Assembly: GCA_947489195.1 (NCBI GenBank)
Contig: CANLCT010000016.1
Span: forward strand, 1-64,000
Direction of reading: 5' to 3'
Source: an uncultured Aquimarina sp.
Lineage (GTDB): Bacteria; Bacteroidota; Bacteroidia; Flavobacteriales; Flavobacteriaceae
DNA length: 64,000 nucleotides
Every line of letters starts with the position of its first letter. The first letter of the stretch is position 1. Of the stretch, positions 53,701 through 63,957 are shown piece by piece. Position numbers and translations under genes: made by a program. Below the pieces are notes generated by a model. It worked only from the letters and a program-made list of their open reading frames with translations. It did not search any database and was not told the DNA's origin.

Positions 53701-53947
53701 TATTCGTTAATTTCTTGTTTGGTATATATAAAACGATTAACTATCAATATACCCTACCCTATTTTAGAAAAAAAAACCACAAATAGATAAAAAACATATA
53801 ATCTCCTTGAAATACACAATTAGTACTCAAAAAAATGTGATATATTAAGTTTGATAATGCTAATTATAAATAAAAAAAGCTACAATTATAGAAATGCGCT
53901 TTACTCAATTTTAAAAAAGATTGACATTAGTATTATCCATAATCACC

Positions 53948-53955
53948 TATTTTTG
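53948..53955 (+). promoter_or_regulatory. -7 promoter element (TATTTTTG) for phnA operon
   Basis: A consensus element, 22 nt before the ATG at 53978. Confidence 0.5.
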
Positions 53956-53977
53956 TACTGCATTCAAAATAATATAA

Positions 53978-54559
53978 ATGAGTATTGAAAGAGATCTAAA
54001 AAAACGCAGTAATAATAGTTGCGAGTTTTGTAAAAACACAGAAAAATTAACTACATACCAAGTACCTCCTAAACCCAAAAATGTAACTAGCAACCAAAGT
54101 ATATATGCTTGCCATACATGTATAGAACAAATTAAAGACCCTCAAAAAACAGATACTAACCACTGGCGTTGTTTAAATGACTGTATGTGGAGTGAATACA
54201 AAGCTGTACAAATAGTAGCTTGGAGAATGTTAAGTCGCCTACGTAATGAAGGTTGGCCACAAGATTTGCTTGATATGATGTATTTAGAAGAAGAGGATTT
54301 AAAATGGGCCCAAGCTACAGGAGAAGGCGAAGATGCTGATGATAAAGTTATACATAAAGATAGTAATGGTGTCATTATTGAAGCTGGAGATAGTGTAGTA
54401 CTTATAAAAGACTTACCTGTTAAAGGATCTAGTATGATTGCTAAACGAGGTACTGCGGTTAGGCGAGTATCATTAGATCATGAAAATGCCGAATATATTG
54501 AAGGTAAAATTGATGGTCAACAAATAGTTATTATTACTAAGTATGTGAAAAAATTATAG
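53978..54559 (+). CDS. PhnA/YjdM-family zinc-ribbon protein
   Basis: A 193-residue protein. An N-terminal zinc ribbon has CEFC (residues 15-18) and CHTC (about 46-49). A central helical part contains WRCLNDCMWSEYKAVQIVAW and LLDMMYLEEEDLKWA, and the C-terminal PhnA domain has DSNGVIIEAGDSVVLIKDLP, VKGSSMIAKRGTAVRRVSLD and EGKIDGQQIVIITKYVKKL. Despite the name, a phosphonate role for PhnA is not established. It heads a run with a small basic protein and YchJ. Confidence 0.92.
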   Translation: MSIERDLKKRSNNSCEFCKNTEKLTTYQVPPKPKNVTSNQSIYACHTCIEQIKDPQKTDTNHWRCLNDCMWSEYKAVQIVAWRMLSRLRNEGWPQDLLDMMYLEEEDLKWAQATGEGEDADDKVIHKDSNGVIIEAGDSVVLIKDLPVKGSSMIAKRGTAVRRVSLDHENAEYIEGKIDGQQIVIITKYVKKL

Positions 54560-54589
54560 TTCTCCTATTATAATCTTAAAATATAAGAA

Positions 54590-54766
54590 ATGGCAAAATC
54601 CGGTGGTGCCAAAAACACAAAAAACAAAGCGTTGCATTCGAAATTAATGGAACGTAAAAAAAAGAAGGCAAGAAAGGAAAAAGACAAAAATAAAGATCGC
54701 AAAAAAGAAATGGTTCGTAAATTTCAAGAACAAAATAATGCTAAACAAAATTTAGACAATAATTAA
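54590..54766 (+). CDS. Small, very basic protein (58 residues)
   Basis: An open frame with ATG 54590 and TAA 54764-54766 encodes MAKSGGAKNTKNKALHSKLM followed by a helix rich in Lys and Arg (ERKKKKARKEKDKNKDRKKE) and ends NNAKQNLDNN. About 45 percent of the residues are Lys or Arg. It lies 30 nt after phnA, and its stop touches the ATG of ychJ at 54767, so it is in the operon. Its composition suggests RNA or ribosome binding. I do not recognise a named family. Confidence 0.7.
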   Translation: MAKSGGAKNTKNKALHSKLMERKKKKARKEKDKNKDRKKEMVRKFQEQNNAKQNLDNN

Positions 54767-55159
54767 ATGGATTTTAATAAATGTCCCTGCGGAAAAAATG
54801 AACTTTATAAAGATTGTTGTGGTATAATTCACAATAACGTCCGTTTAGCTAAAACTCCTGAGGATCTAATGCGATCTCGCTACACTGCTTTTGTAATGGC
54901 AGATATTGAATTTTTAATGCAAAGCTGGCATTCAAAAACAAAAGATTCTTCTTTTAAATCAAAAAAAAACTTATTCACATGGTCAAAATCAGTGACATGG
55001 GTAAAACTTGATGTCTTGAATTCTTCCATAAAAACCCCTTATACGGGCGAAGTTGAATTTAAAGCCTTTTTTTATGAAAATGGGTCTTTAGAGTATATTC
55101 ATGAAAATTCCCTTTTTACTATTGAAAACAAGCATTGGGTTTATGTTGGTGAAGCCTAA
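54767..55159 (+). CDS. YchJ-family SEC-C motif protein
   Basis: A 130-residue protein. KCPCGKNELYKDCCGIIHNN is an N-terminal SEC-C zinc-binding motif (CPC...CC), and the family block LMRSRYTAFVMADIEFLMQS (about 34-53) begins an NTF2-like domain with VTWVKLDVLNSS and GEVEFKAFFYENG. The C-terminal SEC-C seen in many YchJ proteins is absent. Function unknown. It directly abuts the small basic gene. Confidence 0.9.
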   Translation: MDFNKCPCGKNELYKDCCGIIHNNVRLAKTPEDLMRSRYTAFVMADIEFLMQSWHSKTKDSSFKSKKNLFTWSKSVTWVKLDVLNSSIKTPYTGEVEFKAFFYENGSLEYIHENSLFTIENKHWVYVGEA

Positions 55160-55426
55160 ATTTTTGGTGTTTATGAATTGAATAAGTATTAAAAATCATA
55201 TTCAAAAAAAAACCAACTACAAAATATATGATATTTAATATAAACTATCTGTCTTTTTTGTATGCTCAAAACTTTATCAACACATTAAGCTAATTTAATA
55301 AAACCGTTAATTTATTTACATTTCAGTAGTTTTTACTCCTATAAATACATAGATGACATATTATACACGTACTACAATTAAAATCCTCAAAAAACACAAA
55401 TAACCCACAAAAAGGATTCAAATGCT

Positions 55427-55434
55427 TATTTTTG
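55427..55434 (+). promoter_or_regulatory. -7 promoter element (TATTTTTG) for giant protease gene
   Basis: A consensus element that ends 21 nt before ATG 55456. The gap 55160-55426 shows nothing else. Confidence 0.5.
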
Positions 55435-55455
55435 ATTTTTTTAACATTTATTTGT

Positions 55456-58400
55456 ATGAATAAAACTACCCTTAAATTAAGTGTACTAATTGCTATCATT
55501 TTTACAATATTTCCATCTTATGGGCAATCATTAGTATGGCATAGTAAAAGTCAATCAAAACTTACCATTAATAATAAGCAAACCTTTAGCTTAGATAAAG
55601 TTGCTTTTCAAAAAAAGTCTCCTTCATACAATAGCAAAAATAATTTTTCTATAAAGTTTCCTACAGGAGAAAATAATTCAACTGAATTCTCAATCAAGAA
55701 AACACAAGTAATGCACCCAAAACTTGCTCAAAAGTTTCCAGATATTGAAACTTTTGAGGGTATAGCTACAGATAATTCTAATCAACAAATTAGGTTTTCA
55801 TATTGTAGTAAAATTGGTCTAAAAGGTATTATTACCAAATCCAACCAAACCACAATAGAAATCAACCCCATTAATTCAGAACTACATTCTTTTGAATTGT
55901 CTGATAAAGAAAGCTTATCAAATCCATATGAATGTAATACAAAAGAAAAAATAAATAATTTATTTGCGCTTAATAATGTAACTAACAGGAATGTTGATGA
56001 TGGCTATCTGCGTAGTTACAGACTGGCATTATCATGTACTGGCGAATATGCTCAGCATTTTTTAGATGGTAGCGAAGCAAATGATACTGAAAAAATTACG
56101 AAGGTTTTAAATGCTATAGTAACTTCGGTAAATAGGCTTAATGGAATATTTGAAAAAGATTTAGGGATAACACTTCAATTGGTTCCTAATAATGATCTAT
56201 TAATTTACTTAGATGCAAATTCCGACCCCTATTATACTGGTTTTGGTAGTCTTAATGATGAACTACAACAAACATTAAACAATCATTCTGATTTTGGTGC
56301 AGATACTTACGATGTTGGACATCTTTTTGGAAAAGAAACTAGAACTTATGGTAATGCTGGCTGTATTGGTTGTGTCTGTAATGATTCATCTAAAGGAAGT
56401 GCTTTTACTATTAATGTTGATCCTAGTTCGGATAATATGAATTTAATTGCTGCTCATGAATTTGGTCATCAATTTGGTGCATATCACACTCAAAATAGTG
56501 ATAATTGCCGAAGTGGTTTTAATAGTGAAGTAGAACCTGGAAGTGGAAGTACCATTATGGGCTACGCAGGTATTTGCTTTCCAAATGTGCAAAATGAACC
56601 TGACGATTACTTCAATTACACTAGTATTAGAGATATTGCAATTCATACAATTAATGATAGTAATTGTGCCACATTATTACCTATAAATAATACTGCACCA
56701 AGCATTAATTCTTCTCAAAATTATGTTATCCCCATTTCGACTCCATTTGTTTTAGAGGCTGATGTTTCAGATCCCGATGGAAATGAATTGACCTATTGCT
56801 GGGAGCAAAATGATACAGAAAGACCATTTAACACTACATCAACACCAACTTCCAATCGAGTATTTGGTCCTTTATTTAGATCTTTACCTCCTAGCCTATC
56901 TAATAAAAGATATTTACCAGAACTTTCTACTGTTGTTGCTGGGGAACTTTCTTCCACCTGGGAAGTACTTCCATCTGTGGCTAGAACAATTAATTTTTCA
57001 CTAACGGTTAGGGATAATGCTCCCAATGGCGGACAAACTGTTACTGACTTGATTGAATTAATTGTTGAGGGAAATGCTGGCCCTTTTAATATTACCTCAC
57101 AAGTTGATAGAAATGAAATATGGACTGTAGGTGAGCAAGTAACTGTAAGTTGGGATGTTGCGAATACCAACTTACCTCCTATTAACACCAATAATGTTAG
57201 CATTTTACTATCAACCAATGGAGGTGTTTCATTTGACACTGAAATTATTTCGAGTACTCCTAATAACGGTTCTGCTAGTTTTGTTTTGCCTGATGTAGCT
57301 TCGACTAATCAAGCTAGATTGATAGTTAAAGCCATTGATAATGTTTTTTATGCGATAAATACCGCTAATTTCACTATTGAAAAATCAGAATTTATTGTTA
57401 CTACAGAAAATGCTATTTTAGAGACTTGTAATAATGATACAACAATCATTAATCTTAGCTATGCTACTTTTTTAGATTTTAATGAAACAGTAACTTTTTC
57501 TATACAAAATCTACCTAATATCATAGATTCTAATTTTAGTAAAACCATTTTTTCTGAGAATACAAATACTGGTGAAGATTTTCAACTTACTTTAACCGAA
57601 TTAAATAATTTATCAGAAGGATCCTATGATTTTGATATTATAGGACTTTCCGAAAGTGGTATTGAAAAAAAATTGAATATTGAGCTAAATGTATTTAACA
57701 CTATTATCTCTGCATCTGAACTGCTAAATCCAATTAACAATAGCAACGTTGACTTATTTACTAAAATGCAATGGGCTAGTGATGTAAACTCCGTACTTTA
57801 TACATTGCAAATTGCTACTGATGAAAATTTTAATACAATTATTGAAAATGTAGAAACCTCAGAAACTGAATATGTATCTAATCAACTAGTCAATAATCAA
57901 AATTATTTTTGGAGAGTAAAAAACAGTAATTCATGTAGTGAATCTGAGTTTTCATTACCCTATGCATTTACTACTATCTGTAGTAATGCTCAAAATATCA
58001 TTATTTCTAATGTTGGAGTGGATTTTGTAGAACTGGTTTGGGAGGGCACTAATGACTCATGGAATATTGAATATGGCATTCAAAACTTTGTTCCTGGATC
58101 AGGCACATTACTTACAAGCAATACTAATAGTTTAAGAATCGAAAATCTTAATGCTAATACAACCTATAATTTTTATATTCAAGGAGTTTGTGCCATAGGT
58201 GGTACTAGTGAATTTAATACTGCTACAAGCTTTTCTACCGCAATTGATTATTGCTCTGAAGGTAATTTTTATGATACTGGTGGTAATTTTGGAAATTATT
58301 TAAACAACGAAAATACAACAACTACTATAGCTCCTAATGAAGCTGATGAACGTGTTCATGTTATTTTCAATAGTTTTGAGACCGAATCTAGATATGATTT

Positions 58401-61400
58401 TTTAAATGTGTATGACGGTCCAAATGACGAAGCTCCATTGCTAGGTAGATTTGATGGCTCACATAATGATTTAGATTTTGTTTCTTCGCACGAAAGTGGA
58501 ACCTTAACTTTTATTTTTACCTCTGACGGAAGTGTGAATAGAGCTGGTTGGGATGCCACAGTAATTTGCGAAGCAAAACCAAATTGTACTGCTCCTTCAA
58601 ACTTTGTACTTAATAATGTAACTAAAAATGAAGCTAGCTTTGTTTGGAGTCAAGAAACAGATGACGCTAATTGGACATTAGAATACGGAGTTACAGGTTT
58701 TACAATAGGTACAGGGACAGAAGTTATTGTAAACAATACAAATGCAACTATTGATAATTTAATACCCGAAACTACTTACGACATATATCTAAAAACAAAT
58801 TGTACTATTGGTGGTTTTAGTGATGTCATAGGTCCTGTTAATTTTACCACCTTAGTTGCTTGTGCTATTCCTTTAGGTTTGGAATTGAATGCTATTACAA
58901 ATAATTCTATTTCATTAATTTGGGACAATACGAACAATAGTGCTCAAGCATGGCAAGTGGAATACGGAATCGATGGCTTTACTCCAGGCAACGGAACTAT
59001 TTTAGATTCATCAAATAACGCTGCTATTATTGAAAATTTAGATAACAATACTCAATATCAAATATACCTTAGAGCCAATTGCGACCTTGACGGTTTTAGC
59101 CAATGGACTGCTCCTTTGAATGCTAAAACATCTATTAATTTCTGTAATGGAGATCATTTTTATGATACTGGAGGTGAATTTGGCAATTACTCTAATAATG
59201 AAAATAATACCACAGTAATTAGTCCAGAAAATGTTGGTGACCGTGTAAGAGTTAAGTTCAATATTTTTGATACCGAAGCTGGGTATGATTACCTTAGTGT
59301 TTATGATGGGCCTGACGACCAAGCACCTTTATTAGGTAGGTTTGATGGGATATCTAATAATTTAAGCTTCGTTTCTTCTCACGAAAGTGGTACACTTACA
59401 TTTGTTTTTACCTCTGATAATATTGAAACCAGAACTGGATGGGATGCCACTGTAACATGCGAGCAACAACCTAATTGCAGTGCACCTAATAATTTTGACA
59501 TAGTTAATGTAGCAACAAAATCAGTAGATATTTACTTTGAGCAATCAACTACAGATGCAAGTTGGACTTTAGAATATGGACCAAATGGTTTTGAAATTGG
59601 AACAGGTACCGAAATTTTGGTAGATTCAGTTACGCCAACTATTGACAATCTAATACCCGAAACTAATTACGACATTTATATTAAAACAAATTGCGAAATT
59701 GGAGGCTTTAGTGACCCAATAGGACCGTTAAATTTTACCACTTTAATAGCCTGCCCAGTTGCCAGAAACTTTAACATAACACAAATAACTAACAGCAATG
59801 CCTCGTTTACTTGGGATACTACTGTTGAAGCCTCTAGTTGGGAATTAGAGTATGGCACACCTGGATTCGAACAAGGTAATGGTACTATTGTATCAACTTC
59901 GGAGAATACCATAAATATTACTAATTTGACTGGTAATACTGATTATGACATTTATATTAGAGCAAATTGCGATGCAGATGGATTTAGTAGATTCATACCT
60001 GTTTATACGTTTACAACTAATTGCGATGTATTTGTAGCTCCCTATTTGGAAAGCTTTGAAAGTTTCTCCATCCCCGAATGTTGGACAGAATCAACATTTT
60101 CTTCAAATTGGCAATTTAATACATTCGCAGCTAATGAAGCTGCTGCTATTGAAGATAGAAACGCTTTAAAAAACTCAAATTATGCTTGGTTTGATGGATC
60201 CGTTAATTCAATTACAGATTCATTTAGTTTGAACACTCCATTAATTGATTTATCAGAATTATCTAATCCAGCGCTTTCTTTTTCTGTGTTTAGTAAAAAC
60301 ACAGTGGATAATACTTACAATACACTTAAAGTTGCTATTACCGATGCTACTGGAATAACATATTCCGATATAGTGGTTGTAAACAGCAATACGTATATAT
60401 GGAAAGATGTTGTCATTGATTTATCAGAATACGCTATTGTTTCACCATTTTTTGTTGAATTTACTGTAGAGCTTAACACCACTGGACAGCGATTTTTAAA
60501 TGATATATTGATTGATGAAATAAAAGTTAACGAATTACCTTCCTGCACCAATCCACAAAGCTTAGTAGCTAGCACCATTAGAAACAGATCTGTTGAATTA
60601 TCCTGGGATGCTACAGGTAACGAGTCAAATTGGGAAATTCTTTATGGTCTTCAAGGCTTTAACACGGCTAATTCAACAACTAAATTTACAACCGATACTC
60701 CTTATTTGTTAACAGATTTATTGCCAGAAACTACTTATGAATTGTATTTGAGAGCAGTTTGCGAAATTGGAGACAGTAGTCAATTTATCGGACCAATATC
60801 TTTTACAACAGATTGTGATGCTTTTGAAACTCCATATTATCAAGGTTTTTCTACTATTTTTAGCATCCCAAATTGTTGGTCAAATGACGTCGAAAATAGA
60901 TGGACCATTGGAAGTTATTTTGATCCAATTACAAATACTGTAATACCTGATCGATCTAATACATCTAATATTAGCTATTTATATAAAAACTCATTTAGTA
61001 CTAATGAGGCTCAGGATTATTTAGACACTCCATTTTTTGATATTTCTACACTAACAAATCCTTCGATTTCTTTTTCTATTAATTCAAAAGAACAACAAGA
61101 CTTTATATCTGCCAAATTAGTAGTTGATATTTTTGATGGAAATACCTGGAATACAATTGCAACCATAGAGGAAACAACTAATGGTTGGAAGGATTTTTAT
61201 ATAGACATATCTGAATTTTCTATTACTGGAGAAGTAAAATTTAGATTTGATATCATACATATTACTCCGTTTAGCAACTTAGGTGACCTGTTAATTGATG
61301 ATATTAGAATTGACGAGTTACCAACTTGTTTTAACCCTAGTCAACTTGAGGTGACTAGTTTTAATACTAATTCGGCTATTTTAAACTGGGAAAAAGGTAA

Positions 61401-63957
61401 TAATGAATCTGATTGGGAAATTCAATACCAAGAATCTGGTTTTACTCTAGGTAACGGAACCATCATACCAATTATGTCCGATCCAGAAGCCTCACTCAAC
61501 AATTTAAACTCGAATACTACATATGATGTCTACGTGCGTTCTAATTGTGGAAATATTAACGGATATAGTGATTGGATTGGACCAATAACTTTTAAAACGA
61601 CTACTGATTTTTGCAATGGAGATCATTTTTATGATACTGGAGGCGAATCAGGAAATTACAGTAATAATGAAAACGAAACAACTGTTATTGCTCCATTAAA
61701 TAATGGAGATCGTGTTCGAGTAATCTTTAACAATTTTGAGACAGAAAGCAATTATGATTTTTTAAATGTATATGACGGACCAAACGATCAAGCAACATTT
61801 TTAGGAAGATTTGACGGTTTTCAAAATAATTTAAATTTTACATCATCTCATCCAAGTGGGATGTTAACTTTCGTATTTACTTCTGATGGCAGTTCCATTA
61901 GAAGTGGTTGGGATGCTAGTGTTATTTGTGAACCAATACCGAATTGTGAAGCTCCTACCAACTTTACTATTTCTGAAGTATTAGCTAAAGAAGCTGAATT
62001 TTCATGGAATAACCAAACAGCTGATGAAAACTGGACATTAGAATATGGGTTGACTGGATTTGATGTTGGAACTGGAACTGAAATAATAACGAGTACCACA
62101 ACTACTACTATTGCTGATCTTACCCCCGAAACCAACTATAACATTTACATAAAAACAAATTGTGATCTAGGTGGATTTAGCGATATTATTGGACCTTTTA
62201 ATTTTACAACAACTATAGCTTGTCCTGTACCAACTGGTTTTGAAGCAAGAGCAATCACTCACAATACCACCACCTTAGTTTGGGATACTATTTCTAACTC
62301 CAATTATGAAATTGAATATGGCGAAATAGGTTTTATTCAAGGAAACGGTATTATAGCTCAAGTGACTGAAAATAATTTTAGTATCGAAAATTTAAACTCC
62401 AATACAAATTACCAAGCTTACTTAAGATCCAATTGCGGTGATGATGGATATAGCCTATGGACATTACCTATTACATTTAAAACACTTGCTGATTTTTGTG
62501 CTGGTGATCACTTTTATGACACTGGTGGAGCCTTAGGCGATTATGGTAGTAGAGAAAATGAAACAACAGTTATTAATCCAGCAACTATTGGCGATCGAGT
62601 TCGAGTAATCTTTAACAATTTTGAAACAGAAAGCAATTATGATTTTTTAAACGTATATGACGGACCAAATGATCAAGCAACACTATTAGGTAGCTTTGAT
62701 GGAATCCACACTAATTTAAACTTTATTTCTACTCATTCTAGTGGTGCTTTAACTTTTGTGTTTACCTCTGATGGAAGTGTTACGCGTAGCGGTTGGGATG
62801 CTAGCGTTATATGCGAACCAATACCCGATTGCGAAACTCCTATAAATTTTGTGGTAACAAATAGTACAACAAACGAAGCTAGCCTAAACTGGGATATCAT
62901 ATCTAATACCAGTAACTGGGAAATTGAATATGGACTAGCCCCATTAGTACAAGGTAATGGTACGTTACTTACTAGTAGTAAAAATTCAGTTACAATTACC
63001 AATTTAAATGAATTAACTAACTATGAAGCTTATGTTAGAGCTGATTGCGGAAGTGATGGATATAGTAACTGGACACCTGTATTGAGCTTTAGTACTAAAG
63101 GCAATTGTGACGATACGAGTACTAATTTAATTACCAATGGAAGCTTTGAATGCGGTATGGATAATTGGTTTAGTTTAGATGTTACATCAGGTGATTGTTT
63201 TACTAAATTTGAATCTCTAGAAAATTCAAACTCTTTATGTTTGGGAACTGTTAATGAAATACTTCCTTCAAATGGAAATAGAGCTGCTTTTGCTGCTATA
63301 AATTTTGATAGTTTAACTGGTAACGAAAATTTAATTATACAAACTGTTGATCTACCAGTAGATTTATCTGAATATTCAGATATAATTTTCGAATATGATT
63401 TTAGAGCAAATTTTGACTTTTCGCCCACTACTGATTCAGAACCTAGAGTACTTTTTAGTGGTATTTTTGATGAAAATTTTAATTCAATTTATTCTGAAAA
63501 TAGTTTGCTTTTTGGAATTTCACCTAGCCTAGATCAAATAGATACAACAATTAAAATTGATGATCTAATGAACGATTTATTAGCTTTTTCAGGTCAAAGA
63601 ATAAATATTATAATATCAATTAGAAGTGGTAATGTTACTGGACCTGGTGTTGTTATGATTGATAATATTTCCTTAACCACGGAAAGTACTTTATCTACAA
63701 AAAATAATGAAATTTCAGAAAACTCGATAAGCCTTTATCCTAACCCTAGTAATGGTAACTTTAGCATTTTGAATACTAGCAATGTTAACTTAAAAGTAGT
63801 TGAAATTTACAGTACAAATGGTACTTTACTTAAAACTATAAAAGTTACTAATTCAAGTGAAACAAATGTTGCTTTACAAAATGTTGCTTCGGGTAACTAT
63901 TTTGCCAAAATATCATATGATAATTCGGAAATAGTAAAACAGATTATTATCGAATAA
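55456..63957 (+). CDS. Giant T9SS-secreted reprolysin-like metalloprotease with CUB, Fn3 and jelly-roll modules
   Basis: A 2833-residue protein with a signal peptide (ends FPSYGQ, residue 24) and a propeptide (about 30-175). The metalloprotease domain (about 180-400) has H334-E335-F-G-H338-Q-F-G341-A-Y-H344 (HExxHxxGxxH) and a Met-turn IMGYAG. Ig-like domains follow; then CUB modules at about 932-1042, 1230-1339, 2051-2162 and 2346-2459 (YDTGGxxGNY...YDFLNVYDGPND), many Fn3 domains (WxLEYGxxGF...LxPETxYDIYL), and two 'choice-of-anchor' jelly-roll regions (about 1525-1695 and 1785-1957). A CBM-like NLITNGSFECGMDNW domain (about 2551-2745) and a type A sorting domain (about 2759-2833) end it. 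ATG 55456 starts the signal peptide. Targets are unknown. Confidence 0.88.
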   Translation: MNKTTLKLSVLIAIIFTIFPSYGQSLVWHSKSQSKLTINNKQTFSLDKVAFQKKSPSYNSKNNFSIKFPTGENNSTEFSIKKTQVMHPKLAQKFPDIETFEGIATDNSNQQIRFSYCSKIGLKGIITKSNQTTIEINPINSELHSFELSDKESLSNPYECNTKEKINNLFALNNVTNRNVDDGYLRSYRLALSCTGEYAQHFLDGSEANDTEKITKVLNAIVTSVNRLNGIFEKDLGITLQLVPNNDLLIYLDANSDPYYTGFGSLNDELQQTLNNHSDFGADTYDVGHLFGKETRTYGNAGCIGCVCNDSSKGSAFTINVDPSSDNMNLIAAHEFGHQFGAYHTQNSDNCRSGFNSEVEPGSGSTIMGYAGICFPNVQNEPDDYFNYTSIRDIAIHTINDSNCATLLPINNTAPSINSSQNYVIPISTPFVLEADVSDPDGNELTYCWEQNDTERPFNTTSTPTSNRVFGPLFRSLPPSLSNKRYLPELSTVVAGELSSTWEVLPSVARTINFSLTVRDNAPNGGQTVTDLIELIVEGNAGPFNITSQVDRNEIWTVGEQVTVSWDVANTNLPPINTNNVSILLSTNGGVSFDTEIISSTPNNGSASFVLPDVASTNQARLIVKAIDNVFYAINTANFTIEKSEFIVTTENAILETCNNDTTIINLSYATFLDFNETVTFSIQNLPNIIDSNFSKTIFSENTNTGEDFQLTLTELNNLSEGSYDFDIIGLSESGIEKKLNIELNVFNTIISASELLNPINNSNVDLFTKMQWASDVNSVLYTLQIATDENFNTIIENVETSETEYVSNQLVNNQNYFWRVKNSNSCSESEFSLPYAFTTICSNAQNIIISNVGVDFVELVWEGTNDSWNIEYGIQNFVPGSGTLLTSNTNSLRIENLNANTTYNFYIQGVCAIGGTSEFNTATSFSTAIDYCSEGNFYDTGGNFGNYLNNENTTTTIAPNEADERVHVIFNSFETESRYDFLNVYDGPNDEAPLLGRFDGSHNDLDFVSSHESGTLTFIFTSDGSVNRAGWDATVICEAKPNCTAPSNFVLNNVTKNEASFVWSQETDDANWTLEYGVTGFTIGTGTEVIVNNTNATIDNLIPETTYDIYLKTNCTIGGFSDVIGPVNFTTLVACAIPLGLELNAITNNSISLIWDNTNNSAQAWQVEYGIDGFTPGNGTILDSSNNAAIIENLDNNTQYQIYLRANCDLDGFSQWTAPLNAKTSINFCNGDHFYDTGGEFGNYSNNENNTTVISPENVGDRVRVKFNIFDTEAGYDYLSVYDGPDDQAPLLGRFDGISNNLSFVSSHESGTLTFVFTSDNIETRTGWDATVTCEQQPNCSAPNNFDIVNVATKSVDIYFEQSTTDASWTLEYGPNGFEIGTGTEILVDSVTPTIDNLIPETNYDIYIKTNCEIGGFSDPIGPLNFTTLIACPVARNFNITQITNSNASFTWDTTVEASSWELEYGTPGFEQGNGTIVSTSENTINITNLTGNTDYDIYIRANCDADGFSRFIPVYTFTTNCDVFVAPYLESFESFSIPECWTESTFSSNWQFNTFAANEAAAIEDRNALKNSNYAWFDGSVNSITDSFSLNTPLIDLSELSNPALSFSVFSKNTVDNTYNTLKVAITDATGITYSDIVVVNSNTYIWKDVVIDLSEYAIVSPFFVEFTVELNTTGQRFLNDILIDEIKVNELPSCTNPQSLVASTIRNRSVELSWDATGNESNWEILYGLQGFNTANSTTKFTTDTPYLLTDLLPETTYELYLRAVCEIGDSSQFIGPISFTTDCDAFETPYYQGFSTIFSIPNCWSNDVENRWTIGSYFDPITNTVIPDRSNTSNISYLYKNSFSTNEAQDYLDTPFFDISTLTNPSISFSINSKEQQDFISAKLVVDIFDGNTWNTIATIEETTNGWKDFYIDISEFSITGEVKFRFDIIHITPFSNLGDLLIDDIRIDELPTCFNPSQLEVTSFNTNSAILNWEKGNNESDWEIQYQESGFTLGNGTIIPIMSDPEASLNNLNSNTTYDVYVRSNCGNINGYSDWIGPITFKTTTDFCNGDHFYDTGGESGNYSNNENETTVIAPLNNGDRVRVIFNNFETESNYDFLNVYDGPNDQATFLGRFDGFQNNLNFTSSHPSGMLTFVFTSDGSSIRSGWDASVICEPIPNCEAPTNFTISEVLAKEAEFSWNNQTADENWTLEYGLTGFDVGTGTEIITSTTTTTIADLTPETNYNIYIKTNCDLGGFSDIIGPFNFTTTIACPVPTGFEARAITHNTTTLVWDTISNSNYEIEYGEIGFIQGNGIIAQVTENNFSIENLNSNTNYQAYLRSNCGDDGYSLWTLPITFKTLADFCAGDHFYDTGGALGDYGSRENETTVINPATIGDRVRVIFNNFETESNYDFLNVYDGPNDQATLLGSFDGIHTNLNFISTHSSGALTFVFTSDGSVTRSGWDASVICEPIPDCETPINFVVTNSTTNEASLNWDIISNTSNWEIEYGLAPLVQGNGTLLTSSKNSVTITNLNELTNYEAYVRADCGSDGYSNWTPVLSFSTKGNCDDTSTNLITNGSFECGMDNWFSLDVTSGDCFTKFESLENSNSLCLGTVNEILPSNGNRAAFAAINFDSLTGNENLIIQTVDLPVDLSEYSDIIFEYDFRANFDFSPTTDSEPRVLFSGIFDENFNSIYSENSLLFGISPSLDQIDTTIKIDDLMNDLLAFSGQRINIIISIRSGNVTGPGVVMIDNISLTTESTLSTKNNEISENSISLYPNPSNGNFSILNTSNVNLKVVEIYSTNGTLLKTIKVTNSSETNVALQNVASGNYFAKISYDNSEIVKQIIIE

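Noticed and set aside
56443..63428. Many antisense open frames of 64-148 codons in the giant protease gene
   Set aside because: They are shadows of a long, repeat-rich gene; the sense strand has clear domains and no interruption.
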